Positions 1-10,643 of a stretch of DNA of 25,245 nucleotides are shown here, in pieces. The DNA is from Coptodactyla brooksi (Eukaryota > Arthropoda > Insecta > Coleoptera > Scarabaeidae): NCBI GenBank assembly GCA_033557675.1, contig JAWQRM010000268.1, positions 1 through 25,245 of the forward strand, read 5' to 3'. The first letter of the stretch is position 1; each line of letters begins with the position of its first letter. A program made the position numbers and the translations under genes. The notes beneath the pieces are model-generated. The model was not told the DNA's origin and did no database searches. It saw only the letters and a list, made by a program, of their open reading frames with translations.

Positions 1-284
1 CGATTATATTGGGACACTTTATCACCAGATGAGCAGTAGTCATCTGGTGGTCCATCGCTCAAAACCAAAATCAACTTTAAGTAACGCTGAAAGAACTACA
101 TGAGTCGGCAAGCCAATTGGAATGTCGATGAATCTAAACGAAACCCAGAGTTGTGATCAATGAAACAATCATGAATAAGACCCAAATTAAAAGAAACTCG
201 AGTATGTTTACAAGATTCAAAATGTAACTGAATAATCGAAGAATACATACAAATAGGCCATTATGTAAAGACTTGGTATTTGGC

Positions 285-617
285 CAGAAATTCGCCACTT
301 ACTTGAAACGCAAATAGTTCAGCACATAATGTGGGTGTGGTTAAAGAATGTTTAGCAAATTCTTTTCCAAACTGCATTATGATTATGACAGTAGATATTA
401 TACATGTATGGCCCTAAGATCTCCAGATTTATTCCCAAACGAGCTTTTTCTGCGAGGGTTTCTGAAACAAACCGTTTATGGTGCGCAAAAATAAAATTTG
501 GCAAACCTGAGGACTAAAATGATAGAAGCAGCTAATCTTATAATACCTGAAATACTTTCTAATGTTAGAGGCAATTTCGTTGGAAGGTTAGGATATTATT
601 TAGCTTACAAACTGTAA
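285..617 (+). pseudogene. IS630/Tc1-like transposase remnant, C-terminal end
   Basis: A broken transposase tail can be read across several frames. The block RSPDLFPNELFLRGFLK (417-467) matches the family signature 'PRSPDLTPLDFFLWGYLK', which carries the last catalytic region of IS630/Tc1/mariner-superfamily transposases abundant in ants. After an in-frame stop and a frameshift, the continuation (LRTKMIEAANLIIPEILS, then NVRGNFVGRLGY) fits the helical tail and ends at a TAA at 615-617. Just upstream, VKECLANSFPN fits the 'V..hLn..FPNRWIG' segment, with a degenerate QDGA-like stretch before it. The rest of the gene is missing and no terminal repeats are visible. It is certainly non-functional. 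A second, independent copy of the same tail lies at 12734-12980. Confidence 0.7.
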
Positions 618-653
618 GGATAGATAGTGAATTTAACCTAACCTTTTTCATCA

Positions 654-797
654 GTTGTGGAAACATATTTGTTCTTTGCAGCAGGTGCTTAAATGATCGA
701 CAACAGTAAGGTAAGTATTACAGTGGCAGAACGTGCAAAAGTTCCCGGCATCTCGCTAATATTTCCATCTGCGTTGTGCGTAAAATAAAAGAAACGT
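654..797 (+). pseudogene. Possible N-terminal HTH fragment of a DDE transposase
   Basis: Reading from 654 gives VVETYLFF, then, after a stop, SITVAERAKVPGIS, and in a shifted frame ISICVVRKIKET. The order 'NVY.FF ... V.ER..KA.GIS..TV..I.KE' resembles the N-terminal helix-turn-helix of IS630-like DDE transposases from insects, the same broad group as the remnant at 21263-21880. The match is short and broken by a stop and a frameshift, and what follows does not continue the family. It could be chance in AT-rich sequence. It is not obviously contiguous with the C-terminal scrap at 285-617, which lies upstream of it on the same strand and so is in the wrong order for one gene. Confidence 0.35.
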
Positions 798-2373
798 AGG
801 GCAAAAACATGAAATGTATGCGGGGATAGACATATTTGGTGTGTTCCTCAATGAATAACGTAGGATGGTGCATTTATGCAATCTTTTTGTGAATCAAGAA
901 ATTTATATATGTACCTATTAATGCCAATCTCAGGCAAAATTACATAGTAATGACTACCGCTCTCTACATTATCACTACCAGTTCATGTATGATTCCAAAT
1001 ATAGGCTAGGCGCGTATCTACTTACATCCTTAGTGGTACCTTTTATTACCCAATGCACACCTACCTATAAATCGATGCATAACGTGACGGCGGTTTGATC
1101 AGGTAAGGATGCATGATAATTCGGTGGTGCACTCATTGCATTGGTCTCGTGGCACTTCTCGGTCACCTTTCTGGGTTAATATACTCAGCACAGTTGATAA
1201 TGGAAGTGGCATTCCGAAAACGACTTGGTATGCAGCGTATAGGCGGCGACAAGTTGTAGGAAAATGTAGTGCATTATGTCGCCGTTGTCGGGAGTTAACT
1301 CGCTTGAATAACTAACCCATTTATCTCTGATGTTGTTGGTGCTATACATCGAGATCTCGCAGCTTCTATGTGGTACTATATTCAAGACATTTTTATGCTC
1401 TACATCGGGTTCAGGAGTCATTGCTCTCTCCCAAGAGCTCAATTTACGTTATATTTACGCATGGAGTTAGTTTCGCGTTGTAAACATTATGGCTTGTTCA
1501 AAAATGAAGTGACATAATATATTAGCTGGTCAAACAGCTTCTAGTAGTCAGCTTAATATAGTGGAATACACTCAAATGCACTGCACTTAACGTTACAGCA
1601 ACTAACAGGAAAAATCAAATATCAGTAAAATTAACCTCAAGCACGCAATACAGTGGAAGAGCAACCGGGAAGTAAGAAGAACCGGGAATGTTATAGTAAT
1701 AAACGCGGTTCCACATGATCAGCTTATCAAAATATTGCATGTGTACAAAATAAGTAATAAAATAACAAATTTTCTTCATAAATTTATCTCAGCAGGAAGG
1801 TCAAAACCAGTACTAGTACAATTAGCCCTGAACGATGTAGCTATCTTGATTCGTGTTTGTATGCTGTGGTATGTAGTATAGTTACCATTATGGTGCTGTT
1901 AAATTCTTGGCTTGTTCGGTCATGTTAATATATTGTTCTTTTATTCCAATCTCGTTCTGAAGTATACCAACAAAATGTTCGCCAGAACGGGGTTAGAATA
2001 GAACAAAAAAGCATTAATAAGTCGAAGCAAGGTTACCTTATGATTACCTTAGCATCGTCGGTATTTACGTTAGTTAACATTAAACCGACCGCAAATTAAT
2101 AGATGTTCATAATTAGAGTAAGGTAATTGAAATAAACCTATCAGGTTTCTTACCAACACGTCAATGTGTACCGTACACCCGAAGGCGTACGACAAATGAA
2201 AGAATCACAATGCAGGTATATTTAGAAATAACCGCCGTGATCGCATGATACTCCTAATACAGCTCCAAAGCAGCAACGCTAAAAGAAATTACCGAAAACT
2301 GAACGTGATCTAAAACATAAATTATAAAATTCTCATAGATACAACTGTGCAAACCTGCACAGTCTGACTATTA
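798..2373. other. Unassigned AT-rich intergenic sequence
   Basis: I see no recognisable coding region, tandem array or terminal repeat here. Short open frames exist on both strands around 1109-1442, overlapping one another in antisense, but neither resembles a known family and both look like chance. One perfect 8-bp stem with a 4-base loop (ACTGTGCA/TGCACAGT, 2344-2363) lies just outside the left end of the mariner at 2374. Confidence 0.5.
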
Positions 2374-3661
2374 AATAACGAGAATTTTTAGGAATACAAA
2401 AAAGCACACATTGCATTATGTTTAAAAGGTATTTTTTATTCAAAATAGGTTCCATTTAACTCAATACACTTTCTAGAACGATGAACCAATGCATGCTTAG
2501 ATTTTTGCAATGACCTTTAAGAATGGCCTTTAGTTCCTGCGTCACAGCTGCTTGAGTGGCTGAAATGTCATCATAAAACGATCCTTTCATTGCAATTTTC
2601 TATTTAAGGAAAAGAAAATAGCCACACGGATATTTTTTACGGATATTTATAACACAGATATTTTTTTAGTAAAAAATTCACGAACTTTTAACGTGCTATG
2701 TGGTGGTGCATTACTACGCAATAAAGCAGCTGTTTTCCTGCTGGATATTCAGGCATAACACGTACAATTCTTGACCACAAACGATCTAAAACGCACTAAA
2801 TAATATTCTCCATTGGCAGTTTTACCTTGTGGAACAAATTCCGTGCGGACCATTGCTTGTGAATCATAGAAAGTAATCAACATTGTCTTGATTCTTGACT
2901 TCTGAAAATGCATTTTTTTTTGTTTTGGCTCGCCTTTCGATTTACATTATGCATATTGACGCTTAGCTTATGAATCGTATTTAAAGCACCATGTTGCATC
3001 ATCATCTTCATTCATTATGATCGAATCAAAGAAATCTAGATCATTTTCATTAGTTTTAGTGAGGTCTTTACATAGTGCTACACATGTGATTTTTTGGTCG
3101 TCATTTAAAGCATGTGGAATAAAATGTGCACAAACTTTTCTTTTTCCAAAATCTTGTGTCAAAATTTGACGAACAATTTCTCTAGTTGTTTTTAATCCTT
3201 CAGCCAACGTTCCCGCAGTAAAAAATTTCCGTCGACAGCAATGATTTCACGAATTTTTTCTACCATTTCAGCACGATCTTTATTTACTTTTTGGACTACC
3301 AGGTTTTTCAGCATCACTTAAATCTTCACGACCATTTTTAAAACGATTGAATCACTCATAAACTCTAGCTCTAGACATACGATCATCACTATATACTTTT
3401 TTCATCAATTAAGGTAAAGCTCAGCACATTTTGTCACAGTTTAAAACAAAATTTAATATTTGCTCTTTGTTCCATTATGTTTTTACACAATTTTTATCGT
3501 AATTCTGTAAGACTGTAACTTTAAAATCATCCGAGCCTACCAATTAGCATAAACTTGGATGCAATCGAAAAAGATGCAAAAAAGTTATATCTTTCTAATG
3601 GTATATATGTGCGATAGATGGCGCTACGTGTTCTATGACTTAAATTAAAATTCTCGTTATT
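2374..3661 (-). mobile_element. Full-length decayed mariner element (copy 1)
   Basis: The element is bounded by terminal inverted repeats that start AATAACGAGAATTTT at both ends (2374 inward, and the reverse complement ending at 3661). It is flanked by TA on each side (2372-2373 and 3662-3663), the expected mariner target-site duplication. Its 1288-bp length is what an intact mariner has. It encodes, on the minus strand, a wrecked transposase of the 'MEQRANIKFCF' type. A second copy of the same family sits at 11355-12270 in opposite orientation and shares the 5' untranslated sequence, including GAACACGTA.CGCCATCTAT. Confidence 0.9.
2436..3475 (-). pseudogene. Mariner transposase pseudogene (copy 1)
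   Basis: The start codon at 3475-3473 opens MEQRANIKFCFK, the typical mariner N-terminus, and the stop at 2436 follows LNGTYFE, the typical end. The span corresponds to about 346 codons, the usual family length. The longest clean stretch (3207-2968) carries EIVRQILTQDFGKRKVCAHF and HALNDDQKITCVALCKDL. Mariner transposases cut and paste DNA using a DD34D triad. Here the first Asp region reads IIMNEDDDATWCF with an insertion, the second motif DNAPPH reads SNAPPH, and the PYSPDLAP segment holding the third Asp has been replaced by a short AAATATCCGT-like duplication. There are several frameshifts and stops. The element is catalytically dead. Confidence 0.88.
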
Positions 3662-3663
3662 TA

Positions 3664-5758
3664 ATTGTCATACTGTGTATGCTGTAGGTCGTTGGTATTG
3701 GATTAAATTTATTGCAAAATTGCTGAACTTTCCAATTAAAAATTAGCAAACACTTTAATAACAAGTATTGTGAGAAGGTCTAAAAGATAGGTCTACAACA
3801 AGGGCTTGCAATTTCCATTAGTTGTGAAGTTACAAAATATTATTTGGATATTATTCTTTTCTAAATAGAAACGTAGCAAATTGCTGTATTAAACCAGATT
3901 TCGGTCAACACCTACGATCATTAAATAATCCAACGCGTTTAAAAATTCTAGGTCAGCATCTAGAAATTCTAAACTGTGTACGAATAGTAGGACCCGCACT
4001 ACTTTATAAAAGTAAATTATGCGCGGTGAACACATAAAATAGCTTGAAATATTTGAAATATAAAACAAATATAAAAGTACTAGCGAATAAAATGGAAGGC
4101 ACGAAAATATGAGGTAGAACAAAGTGGTAAATATATAGCTGTAATAACTACAAAATGTTGGTAACTGAAAAGGAGGAACGCCCAATATAAAAACATGAAA
4201 ATCAACCGTAAAGCAAACCGTAAATCTTCATGACCTATCGACCTATCATTTACAGTTAGTTACAGCCAAAGTATCCGTACAAGTAGAATGCATAGGGAGA
4301 CAAATCGTCAGTAATTACGGATAAAGTATGTCTTATTTGTCTTATTTTTATTGCCTAAAAGAGCCCTGTTCCAAATTAATATTAGTTTTTCGACGCTTTC
4401 CTACCTATTTGCCAATTAATAACAGGTAATGACTTCACTAATTTCGTCGCAAGCTTTAGGATGCAAATAATGAATTTTAAATTTCGAAAGAACAAACACT
4501 AGAAATAGGTCCTACATTAAAGTGTTATTTGTATAATAAGTTACTTCAGTTACTCCAGCTCTGGTTTCTTTCTCCATAACTTTTAGAGTATTGCTTGTAA
4601 TATCGCCGGTTAATTAAAATTTTACTACGTGTCGGAACAACACTTTAGTAAACACTGGATGAGTTTTTGGAATGTTCGAAATGTGCTTCTCGTGAACACA
4701 ATCAATAAGTATTGACGTTACCGTATGTTCTAGGGCAATTCCTTTAGGACCTAGAGGTATAAATCGCATATTTATTGCGAGATATTAATCGTAGTTTTAT
4801 TGCGCGTGTCCAATTGGGATTTTTGTAATGCAGACGCGATTCAAAACTACATTGCTCTTTTCACATAGGGTACCTCAAGCGATTTTTATTGTAGCAGCGG
4901 CATAGATGTAAGATATTTAGTCTGATAATTTGTAGTAGTACTTATTTATATGAGAATAAGAATAATGAATATCACATGTGAGCTGTTATATCCTTCAATA
5001 TTCTCAACTATTATTTCATATTTGCTAATGGTTATGCATGAGGTAGTGCAAAAAGCTAATATAACAAACCCAACCGTTGATCCATACTATAATGCCCTGG
5101 GATATTGCACTCACTCTCAAAGCACTTACATACTTATTCCGACACATACCGATCAATTAATAGATTAGGAGAAGTTTCGCACTTAATATTTTAACATAGG
5201 CACTGACAAAGTAATGATCACAATTATCGCTTAATAATATGCGATAAGAACGAGGTAATTCCACATAACGGTAAACAAATGTTACAAGGTCTACCTGAGT
5301 TCAAATCGTCGTTACGTGTAATTTATTCGAAATAAATAGGAACAACTTCTGTATGTGGATTATTAACGGCTGAGTCTATAAGAAAGATAATTTACATTAA
5401 AGAGGTGGCAAAAAATACTGGCGCGGTGTTAAAGTTAAAAATTTGTTAAAAAAATGAAATAAAATTTATTGAAAGTTTATTGAGATCGGATATATGATTG
5501 TTGTAAGTTTCGACAATACACTTTTGGTAGCCGCTGTATATGATTTGAAATCTGCTACACTGCCTGTACTGGTCAATAAACATTCAATAGTTGAAAACTT
5601 ACAGTGGCACATATCTGTGGTAACGCTACAGTAAAATTCGCTATTTTTTAAATATTGTATTATATCTACTTTGTATTAATGGAAAAGACCATGTCAATTT
5701 CTGACGATTATTTTATTTAGAAATACATGTAAAAAAATTCTAAAACAAAATAGATACC
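3664..5758. other. Unassigned AT-rich intergenic sequence
   Basis: About 2.1 kb with no feature I can support. Open frames at 3889-4185 (minus) and 4950-5168 (plus) are low-complexity Phe/Leu/Tyr/Ile-rich translations of AT-rich DNA and resemble nothing. The last few hundred bases (about 5400-5755) may include the 5' flank or terminal region of the pogo-like element that follows, but I could not find matching terminal repeats on the far side. Confidence 0.5.
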
Positions 5759-7244
5759 GTGGATGCTACCAAGACCTCACTGTTCCACAAACTACGTTGC
5801 AGACATTAAACAAGCAACGTGAGGGAACACCTTTCCAAGCTTTTCGTTACGAGCTTGGGCAGAAGGCCTACTTGGACTTAAAATTAGATGAGGAACTTGT
5901 CTCCTTCTGGCTAACCGGGGAGCACAAGTTTTCTGGGTGTACCTTGAAACACTGGCGGAAGCAAATGGCGTAGCAATTTACTATTAGAAATAATCTGTCA
6001 ATTCCATTTCAAAATGGTGAAGGAGGGTTTATCTATTTCTGAATCGTCCATTCAGAAATATCATCTTATGTCAGCTCCTTGGATTTCACTAACGAGAATG
6101 TGCACGGATTATTTATCATTTTAGAGAAAGCTTTCAACAAACATAACTTCCCAACTTCAGGAACGTTGTACCTCGAAAAACAAAAAGTCAAATTGCTGCA
6201 CAAGCTTCCACTGAACGAGATGCAGCAATTACCATCATCGCTTGTATAAGTGCTTCTGGTCATATTGTACCAGTCTTTGTGATTTTTCGCAACTCAAACA
6301 TGGCCCAAACGTTAATGAGGGGTTTGTCCAACGGGGACTGTCGGCAGAACACACCCATCTCGATGGGTTTAAATTCTTTACCAAATAGTGTACCAATTTC
6401 ATTCTAGAACCGAAACTATATAAGACATCGGTATTGCTGCTCATTTCAAATGAAAACTACTCTCATATGCGTAATACGAATATCATTAACATGGCGAAGA
6501 GCACTCACATCACCATTGTGGTGAGTCTGCCTTCGCATTCCAAACAAAGACTTCAACCACTGGACAAGATTTTCATGTGTTCATTGAAATCCTGTTATAG
6601 CGAGAAATCCGTGTATGACTGCAACAATCTCATCCTTTTGTAACATCTTACTACATCATGGAGCTGTTTGGGAAAGCTTATCTTAAAATGCACACACGAG
6701 CAATTGCAGTGAAGAGACTTTATTCCCACTGAAACTGAAGCTGCACAAAAATATGCAGCACACTATCTTTTCAAACTCAACCATCTCGGCCAACTTATCA
6801 AAATTTGTCCCCACGAACGCACTCTCTTTCATCGTCTGATGATGTAGTTGCTTCACTCTCCAATCAGTCATTTGTTATTGGGCCATCCTCATAATTAAGG
6901 CCATTTAATATCTCTGTAGTAGATAAGTCCTCAAATGCATTTTTGAAAAGAAGCTGATTCTATGGTCTGTAATTTATGTAGGAACACAAAAACATAAAAA
7001 TAAACCTTAAAATGGACAAACTAAAATTGGAGCAAAGAAAAGTACTAAGAAGTACTATGTTTTTCTGACTCTGAGAAAGAACATACTGAACCCAAGTTTG
7101 ACGATCGTGACAGCACACTTGGATGACTTCTCTGCTGACGGAAGAGAAGAAACGTGGATACAATGTTTTCAGTATCAAATGTGAGCACACGCAGAATGTG
7201 CGGAGTCACCAAAGAATAAGTATGAATGCGATTTCAGCAAATAA
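5759..7244 (+). pseudogene. Pogo/Tigger-like transposase pseudogene
   Basis: A long, ordered series of fragments follows a pogo-superfamily (DDE_1) transposase. HTH piece: VPQTTLQTLNKQREGTPF (from about 5782). Pre-catalytic helix: FTNENVHGLFIILEKAF (about 6087). Core: QIAAQASTERDAAITIIACI then SASGHIVPVFVIF (6190-6290), THPSRWV, and VLLLISNENYSHMRN followed by LPSHSKQRLQPLDKIF (6434-6575). Tail: ELFGKAYLKMHTRAI. At the end, ETWIQCFQY.AHAECAE and KYECDF (about 7150-7244) match the C-terminal zinc finger of these proteins. The NVDET block with the first Asp is deleted, and the second Asp (usual LDNH) is changed to ISNE. Stops and frameshifts occur throughout. No terminal repeats were identified. 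Confidence 0.82.
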
Positions 7245-7512
7245 AAGCTGCAGACACTATTCTCATAATTTGAGAAATCCATTTGAGAGAATACTAATTT
7301 CCCAACTTTTGCAAGTTTTGCATTTTTTACCTTCTTATCTTGATCCTTAGATATTTTAGGTTGTATCAACATATTAACGTCTAACGTAACTAGAAACTCT
7401 TTACGATTATCCAGAAACTACGAGGTATGATCAAATAGTTCCCGGACTAACTCTGTACATCGAGAACGCACAATATTGCAGACTGGCACCGATAGATGGC
7501 AGTAGGCACATG

Positions 7513-7817
7513 TTAAATTGATATTTCAACTGTCAAATTAACGATTTAACTGCCAGATTGACGTTTCTACTGTCAAACCTTCGTTTCAATTATCATATTG
7601 ACGTTTCAAATGTCAAATTAACATTTCAAACGGTTAAATTGATGTTTCAAATGTCAAACCTCAACTGTAAAATTGACGTGTCAACTGTCAAATTGACATT
7701 TCAACTGTCAAATTGACGTTTTAACTGTCAAATTGGCGTTTCAACTGTCAAACTGACGTTTCAACTGTCAAATTGGCGTTTCAACCGTCAAATTGATGTA
7801 TCAAATGTCAAATTGAC
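7513..7817 (+). repeat. Left arm of 20-21-bp minisatellite
   Basis: About fifteen imperfect copies of a unit close to AAATTGACGTTTCAACTGTC. Variants are point changes such as GGCG for GACG, ACCGTC for ACTGTC, and AAATGTC for AACTGTC. The innermost copies (7780-7817) carry the same order of variants as the mirror-image copies in the right arm. Confidence 0.9.
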
Positions 7818-7835
7818 GTTTCAACTTCTTAAAAT

Positions 7836-8120
7836 GTCAATTTGACATTTGAAACATCAATTTGACGGTTGAAACGCCAATTTGACAGTTGAAACGTCAA
7901 TTTGACAGTTAAAACGTCAACCTGACAGTTGAAATATCAATTTAACTGTTCAAACGTCAATTTGACATTTAAAACGTCGATTTGACATTTGAAACGTCAA
8001 TTTGACAGTTCAAACGTCAATTTGACAATTGAAACGTCAACCTGGCAGTTGAAATGTTGAAGCAGTCTGGTAGCTGAATCGTTAATTTGACAGTCGAAAT
8101 ATCAATTTAACAGTTGAAAC
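7836..8120 (-). repeat. Right arm of 20-21-bp minisatellite, inverted
   Basis: About thirteen copies of the reverse complement of the left-arm unit. Next to the centre the stem TCAAATGTCAAATTGAC (7801-7817) pairs with GTCAATTTGACATTTGA (7836-7852) across an 18-base loop. Moving outward, both arms show a variant with ATTTGACGGTTG and then one with GAAACGCC, in the same order. This indicates that one arm is an inverted duplicate of the other. Confidence 0.88.
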
Positions 8121-8387
8121 TATGAAATGTTTTAGTTGCAGTCTTGTAAGTTAAAGCAAAATTTCACACGCGCGCTGTTCTTTTTTCTGTCCTTCGTAAA
8201 AATCGCAGCGCTGCATAATTGCACCTCAACACAAACGTGAATAACAAACCAACTAAACAATGTAACACGCTGTAACTTGCAACACAGTATCGTGAGACAT
8301 GTGCCTACTGCCATCTATCGGTGCCAGTCTGCACTATTTTGTGTTTTCGATGTACAGTTAGTTCCGGAACTATTTGATCTCACTTCG

Positions 8388-10072
8388 TATTATCAAGTTA
8401 TCAATCTCAGGTATTTCCACATAACTATCGAATTTACTACGGTTCAAAGTTTGCCAGTTGACCTTGTCTTTAACTCAACTATGCTTTCCTCAAAATTAGA
8501 ATTTTTATGTGAATACCTGTAGGGTAGAATATCATCTTTAGACACAAATCACTTTCTTTAGTTACTTCTTTCACAAGAAACCTGCACATACTTCCGCTTT
8601 TCTGTCTCAGATGTATATCGAAGTTTGATAAAAGATACGCGATATTAAAAAAATTCACCTATTTTTTTGTTATACCTCGCATTTATGATCGCCTGGTGGG
8701 TAGCATTTTATCGTTGGATATTACAACAGTTTTTAACTAATCGAAATAAATCTCGTGTTGCTATCTAACTGTGCAAAATTATAAGAATAGGGAATACAAT
8801 AGCGATGTCTAATGTTCCTTATCGCATAAAAACAAAAACTAAATCTTACTGTAAACAGAAGAATGGCTACGTATAATTTATTCAACGTAAACAAACATCT
8901 GGATGAACCGTCAATAATTGAGGTAGCTCCCAAAAGCGGCGACAAAAATGCGCACGACGAATTTTAAGTTTGCCTTACAGTTAGGTCAATTTACTCGCAG
9001 CCACTTTTTCACTTGGCCACGTGCGAAACGGCTGTAGACGCTATTTAGCATATAGAATTACAATCTCGATACGGATCACGGTGATTGTCGGAAGCGAAAT
9101 AAAGGACCCGGCGGCGTTTACGGCTCGACAGCTCTCACATACCGATGCTTTGTTCCTACCTTGATGTGTTGATCGATTACCATATGCGGATTTTCGTAAT
9201 ATGCACGTTGTTGTTAGCAGGAAGTTTCAATAGCTTCTGCAGTAGCAATTTTTAGAAGTAATTCATGTCTTAAAACCGCGAAAACTATTCTACATTGTAT
9301 ACTCCAAAGTATACCTGATGAGATGGTTGGTAGCCATCAGTAACACTTCCCTATAGGTCGTTGTTTCTTTCCTTATTTTTCTGATCAAATGAACGTGATA
9401 TTATACATGAAAATTACATATACATTGTTCGCCTAATGTACTAGTGCTATTAGTAAAAAGTTTTCTGATTTATAAATGAACTAGGTGTGATAATTACATT
9501 CCTCTCTTACAGCAAATAACATGTAGCAAGAGGAAGATAACATGTCTAATCGGAAAGCTAGTTAAAGCAATTGTCTTTCTATCTCTCTTTACCGTCGATC
9601 ATTCAGTCTCAGTGAATTGTTTCTCTCTGGACGCCTCGTACGTTCCCCTGCATATACTTCAGTTTGCTGGTGTCTTGTTCTAGCCGTGCCCATCACGATG
9701 TAATTGTATACAAGGCTTTGATATGTAACGTAGGTTAAATAGAACGCTACTGACTGTATTTACAATATACTTGCGGAAAATGATGAAGGAATTATTAGTT
9801 TTTATTTACGTCGCACATTTGCGCTTGCTATATTACAACTAACGACGAATTAAAGTAGTTCGTTACAGAAAATATATCAGATAAGGTGTGTTTCCAAGTG
9901 TCTAATAGGTTTATTTGTTTTTGGTGTGTTGGTTTTGAAGTTTTCCGACACAATATAAAGTACGTATTTAATTTTTCTTAAGAATGTTTTTCCTTGCTTC
10001 GTCTTAATCTTAGTGGGTTCGATGCATTTTGCCTGCTTATTAGTCGATATCTTTCAGCATTGCGCTATTTTT
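8388..10072. other. Unassigned intergenic sequence
   Basis: About 1.7 kb with no recognisable transposon, RNA gene or long open frame. Composition is AT-rich, with a modestly GC-richer patch around 9000-9160. One short, hydrophilic open frame (8863-8967) is listed separately. This could be the least TE-derived DNA in the window, but I have no positive evidence of function. Confidence 0.45.
8863..8967 (+). CDS. Short open frame, 34 codons, unknown
   Basis: An ATG at 8863 opens a 34-codon frame beginning MATYNLFNVNKHLDEPSII and ending NAHDEF with TAA at 8965-8967. It is hydrophilic and mixed in composition, unlike the Phe/Ile/Lys-rich chance frames nearby. An open frame this short is expected by chance in 25 kb. 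I see no convincing promoter or downstream exon; a GAG|GTAGCT string inside it (about 8924) could act as a splice donor. I do not recognise it and treat it as a weak candidate only. Confidence 0.12.
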   Translation: MATYNLFNVNKHLDEPSIIEVAPKSGDKNAHDEF

Positions 10073-10545
10073 AGTGTCTGTGAAGTTGGCACGCCAAACT
10101 ATCGATATGAAAAAACCAAGTAGGGTTCTAGTAGCTCTTTTTGTAGTTCTGCAGTTCCTTCATTACGAAACAAATAGTTCTGCAACGATATACCCGAAAA
10201 ATCAAAAATCAAGAATCAACGTGCTATGACGCGAAGTTAGCACGTCGCCTCTCCCTCTAAGGTACAAGAGGCAATCAAGTATTCCAGTTTCTAGCAACAG
10301 TTCCCGTTAGTTCTACCACAGCCTTGTTTCGGGATCCAATTTTAAAAATAATATTCCAACATTAACCACTTTTTTTTGTAAATTTAAAATACCGCAATGT
10401 ATGTTCTGGATGAAAAAGCGACGCGCTGACAAATGTCCGCTAATCTAGCGACGAACTATAAGAAAACGAATTCTCGTTCGATTTCTTATAGTTCTGTCTC
10501 ACTTACATTTTTAAGAAGAGCTTCGGCAGCTAAACATTGTTAGAC
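10073..10545 (+). repeat. Left long inverted arm
   Basis: Reverse-complement match to 12283-12733, roughly 80-85% by eye. Shared blocks include CCAAACTATCGATATGA, GCAGAACTATTTGTTTCG (in inverse), GTAGAACTAACGGGAACTG and CTGGATGAAAAAGCGACG. Near the inner end, the inverse strand reads ALLKNVSET. The right arm reads TLLQNVSDT at the same place, hinting that the arms were once coding. A local inverted duplication at 10453-10494 is present only in this arm. Confidence 0.8.
10453..10494. repeat. Perfect-looking 18-bp hairpin
   Basis: GAACTATAAGAAAACGAA (10453-10470) is followed by a 6-base loop and TTCGATTTCTTATAGTTC (10477-10494), with 17 of 18 positions pairing. The matching place in the right inverted arm lacks the first half, so this hairpin arose by a small inverted duplication after the two arms separated. 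Confidence 0.8.
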
Positions 10546-10560
10546 AATTGTTAAACAATT

Positions 10561-10643
10561 GATGAAACGCGCTAGTTTTCAGAGTAAAAGTGACATGGTG
10601 ATAAACTTATCGACTTTTAGCGAGAGTACTAGATGCGTTTCAT
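10561..10643 (+). other. Imperfect hairpin of about 83 nt, pre-miRNA-like in shape
   Basis: ATGAAACGCGCTAGT near the 5' end pairs with ACTAGATGCGTTTCAT at the 3' end (one bulge). After an internal bubble, TAAAAGT pairs with ACTTTTA, and the apex GATA-AACT-TATC closes it. Length and shape fit a microRNA precursor, but such hairpins are common by chance and nothing shows it is transcribed. It lies inside the long-inverted-arm element. Confidence 0.25.

Larger units (their letters stand above)
7421..8387. mobile_element. Foldback MITE with mariner-type ends and mirrored minisatellite
   Basis: Terminal inverted repeats of about 91 bp (7421-7511 and 8297-8387) start CGAGGTATGATCAAATAG on the left and the closely matching CGAAGTGAGATCAAATAG on the right. 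TA flanks both outer ends (7419-7420, 8388-8389). The inner ends of the repeats share GACTGGCACCGATAGATGGC. TA duplication plus CGAGGT-type ends points to mobilisation by a mariner-family transposase, which this element does not encode. Inside, a roughly 20-21-bp unit (AAATTGACGTTTCAACTGTC) is tandemly repeated in one orientation, then in the other, around a centre near 7826. The right side also keeps about 180 bp of unique sequence (8120-8296) that the left side lacks. Confidence 0.85.

Noticed and set aside
635..644. AACCTAACCT as insect telomeric repeat (TTAGG)
   Set aside because: Only two units; similar single GGTTAGGTT strings near 22725 are also isolated. No array.
1109..1442. Overlapping antisense open frames of 68 and 85 codons
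   Set aside because: Neither resembles a protein family; mutual overlap on opposite strands suggests chance.
3605..3625. Shared GCCATCTATCG string between mariner copy 1 and the foldback MITE, as evidence of common descent
   Set aside because: Only 11 bases match and their surroundings differ; the terminal repeats of the two elements are unrelated (AATAACGAG versus CGAGGT).
3889..4185. 98-codon open frame on the minus strand with membrane-like composition
   Set aside because: Phe/Tyr/Leu-rich translation of AT-rich DNA, no start context or homology; expected by chance.
4950..5168. 72-codon plus-strand open frame
   Set aside because: No recognisable motif and composition typical of random AT-rich sequence.
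7513..8120. Regular short repeats resembling a CRISPR array
   Set aside because: Units are contiguous with no unique spacers, they reverse orientation at the centre, and they sit inside transposon terminal repeats in a eukaryotic sequence.
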